Assembly: GCA_039180875.1 (NCBI GenBank)
Contig: JBCDCY010000009.1
Coordinates: forward strand, 1 to 64,000
DNA from: JBCDCY01 sp039180875
GTDB lineage: Bacteria > Pseudomonadota > Alphaproteobacteria > Rhodobacterales > Rhodobacteraceae
Direction: 5' to 3'
DNA: 64,000 nt
Numbering within the stretch: the stretch's first letter is position 1; every line of letters begins with the position of its first letter. The notes beneath the pieces are model-generated. The model saw nothing but the letters and a program-made list of their open reading frames with translations. It had not been told where the DNA came from and ran no database searches. The translations under genes were made by a program, and so were the position numbers. Of the stretch, positions 24,607-32,900 are shown piece by piece.

Positions 24607-26388
24607 ATGGTGGACATGACGGCTCTCTCCCGGGTGCACGGCTCGGCCGCGGCCCAGGGACGGATGCGCCGGCGGCGCCGGGCCGAGGTGCGGCTGAAGG
24701 TCTACGGTATCGCGGCGATTCTGCTGGCCGGGCTCGCTCTCGTCACCCTGCTTTGGTCGGTGATCGGCAATGCCCAGGGCGCCCTGACGGAGAGCTACCT
24801 GACGCTCGCCCCCGACATCGCGGCCGAGGGGGTGACGGCCGACAGCGATGCAGAAGCGCTGCGCGCCGTCAACTTCGACGGGGTGACGAAGGACACGCTC
24901 AAGGCCGCCTTCCCGGACGTCACCGACCGGCGCGAACGTCGCGAGCTGTACGCCATCGTCTCCAGCGGCGCGGCCTTCGAGCTGCGCGATGCCGTGCTCG
25001 AGGATCCCAGTCGGATTGGGGAGGGGGCGCCGTTTCGCTTTCTCGCCTCCGACGACACCGATCTCTACCTCCAGGGCTTTTTCGGCCGGCTGGAGGACCG
25101 CGCGCATTCGGGGCAGGCGCGCTTTACCAGCAGCGACGACGGCGAGACGGTCGACGTGTTTCTGACCGCCAATGATCTCGCCGACACCCTGCTGATCGTG
25201 AAGGAGCGTCTGCGGGGCAGCGCCCGCACCCTGCGCCGCCAGGCCGCCCTGCAGGACGCCGGGGTACGCGCCTTTGAACGTGAGGCCGAGGGGGCGACCG
25301 GCGAGGCGCGGGAGGAGGCGCTGACCGAGGTGCGCCGGCGCAGCGACCAGCGCGACCGGCTGATTGCCCAGGCCGAGGAGCTTGAGGACCGGGCCTCCCG
25401 CCCCTCCGTCGCCGAAGAAATCGGCCGCTCCGACCCGTCGATCCTGCTCCGCATCGGAGACACGGGCTGGGTGAAGCTCACCGAGGTCGAGCCCACCGGC
25501 GGGCGCGGCGTGGTGCTCGGCCCGTTCGAGACCGAAAGCGTGGTCGATCCGTCGGACTGGAGTTATTTCGTGCTCGACCGGCCGGAGGCCGCGCGCTCGA
25601 TCTCCGACCGCCAGATCGTCTGGATCGAGACCTTGCGGAGCGAAGGCGCGGTGGAGCGGCAATTCAACACCCGCTTCTTCACCTCCGGCAACAGCCGCCA
25701 GCCGGAGCTCGCCGGTATCTGGGGCGCGGTCGTCGGTTCGTTCTGGACGATGCTGGTGACCTTCGTCGTCGCCTTCCCGATCGGCGTGCTGGCGGCGATC
25801 TATCTGGAGGAGTTCGCGCCGAAGAACCGCTTCACCGACTTCATCGAGGTCAACATCAACAACCTCGCCGCCGTGCCCTCCATCGTCTTCGGACTGCTCG
25901 GCCTGGCGGTGTTCCTCACCTTCTTCGGCGTGCCGCGCTCGGCCCCGCTGGCCGGCGGTCTGGTGCTGGCATTGATGACCTTGCCGACGATCATCATCGC
26001 CTCTCGCGCTTCGATCCGGGCGGTGCCGCCCTCGATCCGGGACGCGGCCCTCGGCCTCGGCGCCTCCAAGCTCCAGACCTCCTTCCATCATGTGCTGCCG
26101 CTGGCGATGCCGGGTATCCTCACCGGCACGATCATCGGCATGGCCCAGGCCCTGGGCGAGACCGCACCGCTCATCATGATCGGCATGGTGGCCTTCATCA
26201 CCGAGATCCCGGGCGGCATTCTCGATTCCGCCAGCGTCCTGCCGGTGCAGGTCTTCAGCTGGTCCGACTTCCCCGAACGGGCGTTCGAGGCCCGGACGGC
26301 GGCGGCGATCTGCGTGCTGCTGATCTTCCTGATCATCATGAACGCCTTCGCCGTCTTCCTACGCAAACGCTTTGAACGGCGGTGGTGA
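24607..26388 (+). CDS. pstA: Phosphate ABC transporter permease PstA (long form with DUF3333-like N-terminus)
   Basis: 593 aa. After a basic N-terminus and a first helix (YGIAAILLAGLALVTLLWSV) there is a ~300-residue extracytoplasmic domain of the DUF3333 type, including a coiled-coil stretch around residues 200-265. The standard PstA permease follows, with IWGAVVGSFWTMLVTFVVAF and the EAA loop DAALGLGASKLQTSFHHVLP. It begins 12 bases after pstC and abuts pstB, so it is in the same operon. Confidence 0.94.
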   Translation: MVDMTALSRVHGSAAAQGRMRRRRRAEVRLKVYGIAAILLAGLALVTLLWSVIGNAQGALTESYLTLAPDIAAEGVTADSDAEALRAVNFDGVTKDTLKAAFPDVTDRRERRELYAIVSSGAAFELRDAVLEDPSRIGEGAPFRFLASDDTDLYLQGFFGRLEDRAHSGQARFTSSDDGETVDVFLTANDLADTLLIVKERLRGSARTLRRQAALQDAGVRAFEREAEGATGEAREEALTEVRRRSDQRDRLIAQAEELEDRASRPSVAEEIGRSDPSILLRIGDTGWVKLTEVEPTGGRGVVLGPFETESVVDPSDWSYFVLDRPEAARSISDRQIVWIETLRSEGAVERQFNTRFFTSGNSRQPELAGIWGAVVGSFWTMLVTFVVAFPIGVLAAIYLEEFAPKNRFTDFIEVNINNLAAVPSIVFGLLGLAVFLTFFGVPRSAPLAGGLVLALMTLPTIIIASRASIRAVPPSIRDAALGLGASKLQTSFHHVLPLAMPGILTGTIIGMAQALGETAPLIMIGMVAFITEIPGGILDSASVLPVQVFSWSDFPERAFEARTAAAICVLLIFLIIMNAFAVFLRKRFERRW

Positions 26389-26390
26389 CG

Positions 26391-27209
26391 ATGAACGATA
26401 TGGACGTAGCCGAAACCGCAACCCGGGCCGCGGAGGGCCGCCCGGCGGGGCAGGAGACCAAGATCGCGGCGACCGGTGTCGACGTGTTCTACGGCGATAC
26501 CCACGCGATCAAGGAGGTCGACGTGGCGATCCTCGACAAGACGGTCACCGCCTTCATCGGCCCTTCGGGTTGCGGCAAGTCGACGTTCCTGCGCTGCCTC
26601 AACCGGATGAACGACACCATCGACATCTGCCGGGTGACGGGGGAGATCCTGCTCGACGGGGACGACATCTATGCCGCGTCGCTCGACCCGGTGCAGCTGC
26701 GCGCCAAGGTGGGCATGGTCTTCCAAAAGCCCAACCCGTTCCCGAAGACGATCTACGACAACATCGCCTATGGCCCCAACATCCACGGCCTGGCGGCGAA
26801 CAAGGCCGATCTGAACGACGTGGTGGAACAATCGCTCCGCCGCGCCGCGTTGTGGGACGAGGTGAAGGACCGATTGGACGAGCCGGGCACCGGACTTTCC
26901 GGCGGGCAGCAGCAGCGGCTCTGCATCGCCCGGGCCATCGCCACGGCGCCCGAGGTGCTGCTGATGGACGAGCCGTGCTCGGCCCTCGACCCCATCGCCA
27001 CCAGCCAGATCGAGAACCTGATCGACGAGCTTCGCGCCGACTATTCCGTGGTGATCGTCACCCACTCCATGGCCCAGGCGGCGCGGGTCAGCCAGAAGAC
27101 GGCGTTCTTCCACCTCGGCCTGCTGGTCGAATACGACGACACGCCGAAGATCTTCACAAACCCGGACGACAAGCGGACCCAGGACTACATCACCGGACGC
27201 TTCGGCTAG
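26391..27209 (+). CDS. pstB: Phosphate ABC transporter ATPase PstB
   Basis: 272 aa. Walker A GPSGCGKST, Q-loop KVGMVFQKPNPFPKTIYDNI, signature LSGGQQQRLCIARAIA, Walker B VLLMDEPCSALDPI, switch histidine THSMAQA. Powers phosphate uptake through PstCA. ATG 26391 is preferred to the in-frame GTG codons at 26382 and 26385, which overlap the pstA end; the GGCGG just upstream serves as ribosome binding site. Confidence 0.97.
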   Translation: MNDMDVAETATRAAEGRPAGQETKIAATGVDVFYGDTHAIKEVDVAILDKTVTAFIGPSGCGKSTFLRCLNRMNDTIDICRVTGEILLDGDDIYAASLDPVQLRAKVGMVFQKPNPFPKTIYDNIAYGPNIHGLAANKADLNDVVEQSLRRAALWDEVKDRLDEPGTGLSGGQQQRLCIARAIATAPEVLLMDEPCSALDPIATSQIENLIDELRADYSVVIVTHSMAQAARVSQKTAFFHLGLLVEYDDTPKIFTNPDDKRTQDYITGRFG

Positions 27210-27218
27210 GATCGGAAC

Positions 27219-27929
27219 ATGGTTGCACAGACCGGACCCCATATCGTCTCCTCCTTCGACGACGACCTGACGGCGGTACAAGCCAAGATCTCGGAAATGG
27301 GGGGCTTGGCCGAGGACCTCCTGTCGAACGCGCTCGAGGCCGTGCGCACCCGCGACCGCGCTTTGGGCGAGGAGGTGGTGGCCCGGGACAAGCGCCTCGA
27401 TGCGCTGGAATATGAGTTAGAGGAGATGGCGACCCGGGTGATCGCCCTCCGCCAGCCGATGGCCCAGGACCTGCGGGTGCTGATCTCCGCCGTCAAGACC
27501 GCCTCGACGCTGGAGCGGATCGGCGATCTCTCCAAGAACATTGCGCGGCGGGCGATCTATCTTTCGACCCTGCGCCCGGTGCGCATCGCCAATTCCATCG
27601 TGCGCATGGGCGAGCAGACGCTCATGCAGCTGACCGAGGTGCTGGATGCCCACACCTCCCGCGATACGGCGCTCGCCGTGGCGATCTGGCGCCGGGACCA
27701 GCAAATCGACGAAATGTACAACGCCGTCTTCCGCGAGGTGGTGACCTACATGATGGAGGACGCGCGGATGATCGGCATCGGCTCCCAGCTTCTCTTCATC
27801 GCCAAGAACCTGGAGCGGATCGGCGACCACACCACCCATGTGGCCGAGATGGTCTACTACATCGTCGAGGGGGAGCCGTTGGGCGACGAACGCCCTAAGG
27901 GCGAGCCGATCGGCCTCGACGAGCTCTGA
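27219..27929 (+). CDS. phoU: Phosphate signalling protein PhoU
   Basis: 236 aa, two tandem three-helix PhoU repeats with the metal-binding E-x3-D type signatures, for example LERIGDLSKNIARRAIYL and LERIGDHTTHVAEMVYYIVEG. It starts ten bases after pstB. It links the Pst transporter state to PhoR, keeping the regulon off when phosphate is plentiful. Confidence 0.96.
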   Translation: MVAQTGPHIVSSFDDDLTAVQAKISEMGGLAEDLLSNALEAVRTRDRALGEEVVARDKRLDALEYELEEMATRVIALRQPMAQDLRVLISAVKTASTLERIGDLSKNIARRAIYLSTLRPVRIANSIVRMGEQTLMQLTEVLDAHTSRDTALAVAIWRRDQQIDEMYNAVFREVVTYMMEDARMIGIGSQLLFIAKNLERIGDHTTHVAEMVYYIVEGEPLGDERPKGEPIGLDEL

Positions 27930-27948
27930 TCGACGCGGAGAGCCCCGG

Positions 27949-28647
27949 ATGTGCGCCAAGGTCCTGATCGTCGAAGACGAGGAAGCGCTGTCGCAGCTCC
28001 TCTCCTACAACCTCTCGAAGGAAGGCTTCGACGTCGCCATGGCGACGGACGGGGAGGAAGGGTTGATCGCCGTCGACGAGGAAAAGCCCGATATCGTGCT
28101 GCTGGACTGGATGCTTCCCAACGTCTCCGGCATCGAGATCTGCCGCCAGATCCGGGCGCGGACCGAGACGCGGGAGATCCCGGTCATCATGCTCACCGCG
28201 AGGGGGGAGGAGGAGGACCGGATCCGCGGCCTGGAGATCGGCGCCGACGACTATGTGACAAAGCCCTTCTCGATGTCAGAGCTCGCGGCGCGCATCCGCG
28301 CTGTTCTCCGCCGCACCCGCCCGACCATCGCGGGGGACGTGGCGACGTTTGCCGACATCGTGCTGGATCGGGAGACCTGCCGGGTGCGCCGGGCCAACCG
28401 CGACATCCATCTCGGCCCGACAGAGTTCCGCCTGCTCGACGTGCTGATGCAGCGCCCGGGGCGCGTCTTCTCCCGCGAGCAGCTGTTGGACCGGGTCTGG
28501 GGCCATGACGTCTATGTCGAGATCCGCACGGTCGACGTGCATATCGGCCGCTTGCGCCGCGCCCTGAACGGCCGGGGCGACAACGACCCGATCCGCACCG
28601 TCCGCTCCGCCGGCTACGCCCTGGACGAGACCTACGGCCAGCCCTGA
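27949..28647 (+). CDS. phoB: Phosphate regulon response regulator PhoB
   Basis: 232 aa from ATG 27949. Receiver domain with the phospho-acceptor Asp53 (DIVLLDWMLPNVSG) and the Thr/Lys switch residues (MLTARGEE, VTKPFS). The C-terminal winged-helix OmpR/PhoB domain has FSREQLLDRVWGHDVYVEIR and TVDVHIGRLRRALN. The expected target is the Pho box before pstS. Last gene of the phoR-pst-phoU-phoB unit; convergent with the next gene after 18 bases. Confidence 0.96.
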   Translation: MCAKVLIVEDEEALSQLLSYNLSKEGFDVAMATDGEEGLIAVDEEKPDIVLLDWMLPNVSGIEICRQIRARTETREIPVIMLTARGEEEDRIRGLEIGADDYVTKPFSMSELAARIRAVLRRTRPTIAGDVATFADIVLDRETCRVRRANRDIHLGPTEFRLLDVLMQRPGRVFSREQLLDRVWGHDVYVEIRTVDVHIGRLRRALNGRGDNDPIRTVRSAGYALDETYGQP

Positions 28648-28665
28648 GGGCGACGGGCCGGGACG

Positions 28666-29331
28666 TCAGCCCAGATCGTCGATCAGCGCCATGGCGTCGG
28701 CCGCGAGGTTCGCGCCAGCGATCATCGCGCCGTGGCAGGGTAGGATCGCGCTGGGCGGCGCCTCGGCCACCATGCCGGCCAGCCAGTCCCGATAGACCCG
28801 TCGGTCGGCTATGCCGAAGCTTGGGAACGTGCCGAGCAATTCCGGCCTCTCGACCGCCGCGCCGACCGGGCCTTTGGCGCCGCGGAAGGCATCGGTGACG
28901 ATCCAGAGCCGTTGATCAGCCGCTTCGATCTGGAGCCAGACCTCTCCGGTCTTCAATCCCTCGGGCTCGACGAAGCGCGCAGCGTCCGGCAGGGGCAGCG
29001 ACGCCTCCTCAAGCGGCGTGAAGGACAGTCCGGTCTGCTTCGCCAACCGGGGTGCGGCGGCGCCGGTAGAGCAGAGCTGCGCGGTCGGGAAGGCCGCGTG
29101 GTACTCGCCGAGCCCCTTGTGGTGGTAGTGGTTCGGGGCGAGCAGGTGGGTGACCTCCCCGAGATCTCGGAGGCTCGCCTGCGCCGCATCCCCGAGCCCG
29201 AGGACGGGACTGTAGAGGCAGAGGCCGCCCGATCGCAGCCAGAGGGCCGAGCAGCGGAGCGTCCCCTTCTGGGCGGTGAACACCCCTTCGAAGCCGTCCA
29301 ACGGCTGAAACGCTGACAGATCCTTGCTCAC
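28666..29331 (-). CDS. Metallo-hydrolase-like protein (MBL-fold / DUF4336-like)
   Basis: 221 aa from a GTG at 29331, chosen because the longer frame to 29439 overlaps the upstream tetR. LLAPNHYHHKGLGEYHAAFP resembles a degenerate HxHxDH metal motif, WIVTDAF supplies a later aspartate, and AILPCHGAMI a histidine. This is the layout of MBL-fold hydrolases and of DUF4336 proteins. Substrate unknown. It follows tetR by 43 bases on the same strand, so it is probably controlled by that repressor. Confidence 0.62.
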   Translation of the reverse strand: MSKDLSAFQPLDGFEGVFTAQKGTLRCSALWLRSGGLCLYSPVLGLGDAAQASLRDLGEVTHLLAPNHYHHKGLGEYHAAFPTAQLCSTGAAAPRLAKQTGLSFTPLEEASLPLPDAARFVEPEGLKTGEVWLQIEAADQRLWIVTDAFRGAKGPVGAAVERPELLGTFPSFGIADRRVYRDWLAGMVAEAPPSAILPCHGAMIAGANLAADAMALIDDLG

Positions 29332-29374
29332 CCCCAGCTTCCCTGGCGAAGCGGCCTGTCGATGGGCGCCGGCG

Positions 29375-29971
29375 TCATCGCAGCGCCTCCCGCAGGTTGC
29401 CGAGGAAAAGCCGGACGGCGCGGCGCAGTACCCCGGCATCGCCTACGCTCCGCGACATCGACCAGAGGCCGGTGGTGAAGATCACACAGATATCGGCGAG
29501 GGCCGCCGCGTCGATCTCCCGCGCCGATCCGAGCCGCGCATGCTCGTTCTCGATGGCGGTCCGGAAGCCGTGTCGGAGGCGGTCGTTGTGGTCGTCGACC
29601 TTCGCCCTGGTCTCGGCGTCGTGGGGCGCAACCTCTGTCGTGGCGTTTGCGACGAAACAGCCGGGGCCGGGCAGGCCGGCGGCCTCTCCCGCGGCGATCT
29701 GGGTCTCGAAATAGTCGGCCACGGCGGCGAGGTCGGCGCCCGCCTGTTCGACCGGGTCGAAGGCCGGCGAGACCACGGTCTCCCGGTAGCGTCCGAAGCA
29801 GGCGAGGAAGAGCGCCTTCTTACCCCCGAACGTGGTGTAGATGCCGTGCCGGCTCACCCGGGTCGCCGCCACGAGATCGTCCATCGAGGTGGCGTGGTAG
29901 CCGTGCTGCCAGAACCGCTGCAGCGCCCGGTCCGTCAGGTCCTCTGGGGTGAAGGTGGCCTTTCGTGGCAT
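29375..29971 (-). CDS. TetR/AcrR family transcriptional regulator
   Basis: 198 aa. N-terminal HTH: DLTDRALQRFWQHGYHATSM, then DDLVAATRVSRHGIYTTFG, GGKKALFLACFGRYRE. The C-terminal ligand domain is of the TetR_C type with GCFVANATTEVAP, found in regulators of reactive-chemical responses. A perfect 20-base palindrome lies 12 bases upstream of its ATG, so it almost certainly represses itself and the hydrolase-like gene downstream. Confidence 0.9.
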   Translation of the reverse strand: MPRKATFTPEDLTDRALQRFWQHGYHATSMDDLVAATRVSRHGIYTTFGGKKALFLACFGRYRETVVSPAFDPVEQAGADLAAVADYFETQIAAGEAAGLPGPGCFVANATTEVAPHDAETRAKVDDHNDRLRHGFRTAIENEHARLGSAREIDAAALADICVIFTTGLWSMSRSVGDAGVLRRAVRLFLGNLREALR

Positions 29972-29982
29972 GGCCCATCCAT

Positions 29983-30002
29983 ATCAGAATGATCATTCTG
30001 AT
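29983..30002. promoter_or_regulatory. TetR operator palindrome
   Basis: ATCAGAATGATCATTCTGAT is a perfect 20-base palindrome 12 bases upstream of the tetR start at 29971. Overlapping its own promoter, it is the expected autoregulatory site. Confidence 0.8.
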
Positions 30003-30063
30003 TCAAACAGAACCGAGCAGGCCGTCAGCGAACCGGTCGCACTCCCTCTCGCCCGCGGTGCGG

Positions 30064-30840
30064 CTATTTCGACTGGCCGTGCTGGATCAATCGCAACAGC
30101 AGGCGCCGGGGGATGAGCGGCACCACCCAGTTCAGGAGGAAGCTGAGCGAGCCCTGGTTGATCGTCAGCAGCTTGCCCCGCTGCATTGCCTCGTAGCCAT
30201 GGCGCGCGACGCTTTCGGCCGTGGCCCCGCCGGAGCGGACCATCTGGGTGCCTCCCAGGTCGGCCACCTCGGCGAACTCGGTCTCGACATAGCCCGGCGC
30301 CAGCACGGTGCAGGTCACGCCCTTGCCTCGCAGTTCCTGATCCACGGCTTGGCTGAAGGAGTTCACGAAGGCCTTGGTGGCGAAGTAGACGGCCTGCAGC
30401 GGGCCCGGCATGAAGCCGGCGGTGGAGCCGACATTCAGGATCTTGCCGCCGCCGCGGGCCACCATGTTCTGGCCGAACCTATGGGTGAGGGTGACGAGCG
30501 CCTTCACGTTCAGGTCGATCATCGCGAGCTCGGACGCCAGGTCGCGCTCTACATGCCGGCCATGCCCGCCGAAGCCCGCGTTGTTGATCAGGATGTCGAC
30601 CTGCAACCCCGCGCCCTTCACCGCATCGTAGAGCTGATCGGCGCCGCCCGCCGCGCCGAGGTCGAGCGCGAAGACGTGCACGGTGACGCTGTGCTGCTCC
30701 TCCAGCTCGGTCTTCAGTTCGGTGAGTGCCGCCTCCCGCCGGGCGGTCAGGATCAGGTCGCCGCCCTGGCGGGCATGGACCCGGGCGAGTTCCTTGCCGA
30801 TGCCTGCGGATGCCCCGGTGACAAGTGCGGTCTTGGCCAT
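30064..30840 (-). CDS. SDR family oxidoreductase with C-terminal hydrophobic tail
   Basis: 258 aa from ATG 30840. Nucleotide motif TGASAGIGKELARVHARQ near the N-terminus, NNAGF, catalytic serine region NVGSTAGF and YFATK. The C-terminus ends in a hydrophobic/basic tail (LLNWVVPLIPRRLLLRLI) that may attach to membranes. Reaction unknown. It diverges from a TetR gene across two matching operator sites, so it is probably repressed by that regulator. Confidence 0.9.
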   Translation of the reverse strand: MAKTALVTGASAGIGKELARVHARQGGDLILTARREAALTELKTELEEQHSVTVHVFALDLGAAGGADQLYDAVKGAGLQVDILINNAGFGGHGRHVERDLASELAMIDLNVKALVTLTHRFGQNMVARGGGKILNVGSTAGFMPGPLQAVYFATKAFVNSFSQAVDQELRGKGVTCTVLAPGYVETEFAEVADLGGTQMVRSGGATAESVARHGYEAMQRGKLLTINQGSLSFLLNWVVPLIPRRLLLRLIQHGQSK

Positions 30841-30865
30841 GGATCCTCTCCCGTTCGCTGCCGTG

Positions 30866-30923
30866 GTCCACAAGTGTTGACTGCGATATAGCCACCGACC
30901 GCATCTTGTCAACAGTTGTTGAC
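30866..30923. promoter_or_regulatory. Paired operator sites between the SDR and TetR genes
   Basis: A 7-2-7 inverted repeat GTCAACA-gt-TGTTGAC lies at 30908-30923. A second copy with one mismatch, GTCCACA-ag-TGTTGAC, lies at 30866-30881, with centres 42 bases apart, about four helical turns. Both sit in the divergent gap, the standard design for autoregulated TetR control of two promoters. Confidence 0.75.
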
Positions 30924-30952
30924 TTTCATCTCTCGCACCGTAGGAAGGCGCC

Positions 30953-31507
30953 ATGGCCGAGATCCCCTCCGCCCGCGACCGCCTGCTCGCCGCCGCTCGC
31001 CAACTGTTCTGGGCTCGCGGCTACGCCAACGTCTCGGTCCGGGAACTCGCCGGCGCGGCGGAGGTCGATATCGCCCTGATCTCCCGCTATTTCGGCGGCA
31101 AGCGGGGCCTGTTCCAGGCCACCCTGACCGACGCTTTCGCCGATATCGAGCTGCCGGCCTGCGGGGCGGAGGCCCTGGTCGATCACGCGGTTCGGCTGTT
31201 CGTTGAGGCGCCGCGGGACGGGGTGACCCCCTCCCTCCTGCAAATGATGCTGATGAACGCCCACGACGCGGATGTCGGGGCGGAAGTGCGCGCGCTTCAC
31301 GGCGACCGCCTGCAAAAGCGGCTGGAGCGGCTGATCGGCGCGCCCGATCGGGCGGCGCTTTTCATGGCCGCGCTCCTCGGCCTCAGCGTGGCCGAGAAAT
31401 CCCTGCGCCTCGCCGGCATCGCGCGGCCTGGCACGGCGGAGTACGAGGCCCAGCTGAGGCACATGATGCAGGCGGCGCTCAGCTACCGGCACGACAGTAG
31501 AGACTAG
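30953..31507 (+). CDS. TetR/AcrR family transcriptional regulator
   Basis: 184 aa. HTH region ARDRLLAAARQLFWARGYAN, VSVRELAGAAEVDIALISRY, FGGKRGLFQATL. The C-terminal domain is short. Divergent from the SDR gene, with two GTCAACA-type operators between them. Ligand unknown. Confidence 0.9.
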   Translation: MAEIPSARDRLLAAARQLFWARGYANVSVRELAGAAEVDIALISRYFGGKRGLFQATLTDAFADIELPACGAEALVDHAVRLFVEAPRDGVTPSLLQMMLMNAHDADVGAEVRALHGDRLQKRLERLIGAPDRAALFMAALLGLSVAEKSLRLAGIARPGTAEYEAQLRHMMQAALSYRHDSRD

Positions 31508-31635
31508 CGGTCCGGCAGTCTTGCGAGACCCCGCCGTCCCCTGCGAAGGAACGCCGCAGGTCGTGCAACTTGAAGCACACCGGTCATGCAATAACTCCGC
31601 TCCACATAGATGGATCTTTTCAAGAGAGACGCGAC

Positions 31636-32040
31636 ATGACCGCAGAACTGACCAACAACAGAGCCAGCCTAGGCCTGCCCGTTCCTACGCTTGGGGGCGC
31701 GCATTGGTTCCTGCGCCTGCCACTTGCCGCGATTATCCTGAACGAAGGTGTCACCAAGTTTCCCGACCTGGCGGCGGGTGCGGCCGCCTTCGGCTTGCCG
31801 CTGTTCCTCTGGGTGCTCGTGGCGCTCGGGGAGATCGCCGCCGGGGCCGGCCTGCTGGTCGGCGGCGCGATCCGCAACCGCTTCGGCGATCTGATCACCC
31901 GGGCGAGCGGTCTGGTGATCGCCGGGATCGTGGCCGGCGTCATCCTGCTCGTCTACCTCGGACCGTGGACCGGCATGCAGTTCCATCTGATGCTGCTGGC
32001 CGGCGGCCTGTTCTTCATGCTCCGCGGTAACCAGTCCTAG
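31636..32040 (+). CDS. DoxX-like small membrane protein
   Basis: 134 aa from ATG 31636. Four hydrophobic segments with the DoxX-type opening FLRLPLAAIILNEGVTKFPD and LWVLVALGEIAAGAGLLVGG, then a GDLITRASGLVI helix. DoxX proteins are inner-membrane and often linked to redox or thiosulfate metabolism, but this one has no diagnostic residues. Stands alone; no operon partner. Confidence 0.78.
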   Translation: MTAELTNNRASLGLPVPTLGGAHWFLRLPLAAIILNEGVTKFPDLAAGAAAFGLPLFLWVLVALGEIAAGAGLLVGGAIRNRFGDLITRASGLVIAGIVAGVILLVYLGPWTGMQFHLMLLAGGLFFMLRGNQS

Positions 32041-32117
32041 CACTGCACCGACAGACGCTCCGTCGCCCTGACCGGCGGCGGAGCGTTGCATGTGCGGGCG
32101 GATCTACCGCTCGGCGC

Positions 32118-32900
32118 TCAGAACCGCCCGCAATCCACCTTCATCCGGTCGCCCGTCGTCGCCCTTGAGGCGTCGGAGGCGTAGTAGAGCGCCGCCAGCC
32201 CCACCTCTTGCGGATCGACCCAGCGCTTCAAGGCCGCGGGCTCGGTGTAGTTCTCGGCCACGATCTCCTCGACCGACCGCCCTTCCGCCTCGGCCCGGCG
32301 GGCCAGGATCCGGTCCATGTTCTCGCCGGAGACCGCGCCAGGCAGCAGCACGTTGACGCGTACGCCCGCCGGCCCGACCTCCCGCGCGACCGCCTCCGTC
32401 ATGCCGACGAGGGCGAATTTGGCGGCGGAGTAGGCCGTGCGCATCGGATAGCCCTGGACGCCCATCAGGCTCGACATGTTGACGATGGAGCCGCGCCCGT
32501 CCGCCACCATGATCGCCGCCGCCGCCTTCAGACAGTGGAGCGCGCCGAAGAGGTTCACCTCCATCGCCGCCCGCCATTCGGCCAGGTCCACCTCGGCGAC
32601 CGGGGCGATGGGGCCCGGAACGCCGGCATTGTTGATCAGGATGTCGAGGCGGCCGGTCTCCTGCCGCACCGCCCGGAACGCCGCCTCCACCGCCGCCCAG
32701 TCGGCCACGTCGCAGACCCGCGCCTGTCCGCCAATGCGGGCGGCGACCTCCTCCAACGGTTCGGCCCGGCGGCCCGTCACGACCACATGGGCGCCGGCGG
32801 CGGCCAGCACCTCGGCGCAGGCCGCGCCGATGCCGCTTCCCCCGCCGGTGACGATGGCTGTTCGGCCGTCGATCCGGAACCGTGCCTCCACGTCGATCAT
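32118..32900 (-). CDS. SDR family oxidoreductase, last gene of the dehydrogenase operon
   Basis: 260 aa. TGGGSGIGAACAEVLAAAGA for NAD(P) binding, NNAGVPGP, SSLMGVQGYPMRTAYSAAK with the catalytic Tyr and Lys, and a conserved C-terminus ending in VDCGRF. The ATG overlaps the stop of the preceding FAD oxidoreductase gene (ATGA), so it belongs to the same catabolic operon. A sugar- or hydroxy-acid-type substrate is possible, but none is shown. Confidence 0.9.
   Translation of the reverse strand: MIDVEARFRIDGRTAIVTGGGSGIGAACAEVLAAAGAHVVVTGRRAEPLEEVAARIGGQARVCDVADWAAVEAAFRAVRQETGRLDILINNAGVPGPIAPVAEVDLAEWRAAMEVNLFGALHCLKAAAAIMVADGRGSIVNMSSLMGVQGYPMRTAYSAAKFALVGMTEAVAREVGPAGVRVNVLLPGAVSGENMDRILARRAEAEGRSVEEIVAENYTEPAALKRWVDPQEVGLAALYYASDASRATTGDRMKVDCGRF

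Noticed and set aside
23434..26091. 885-aa minus-strand ORF across pstC and pstA
   Set aside because: Shadow of two recognised permeases; Gly/His/Arg/Asp-rich translation without domains.
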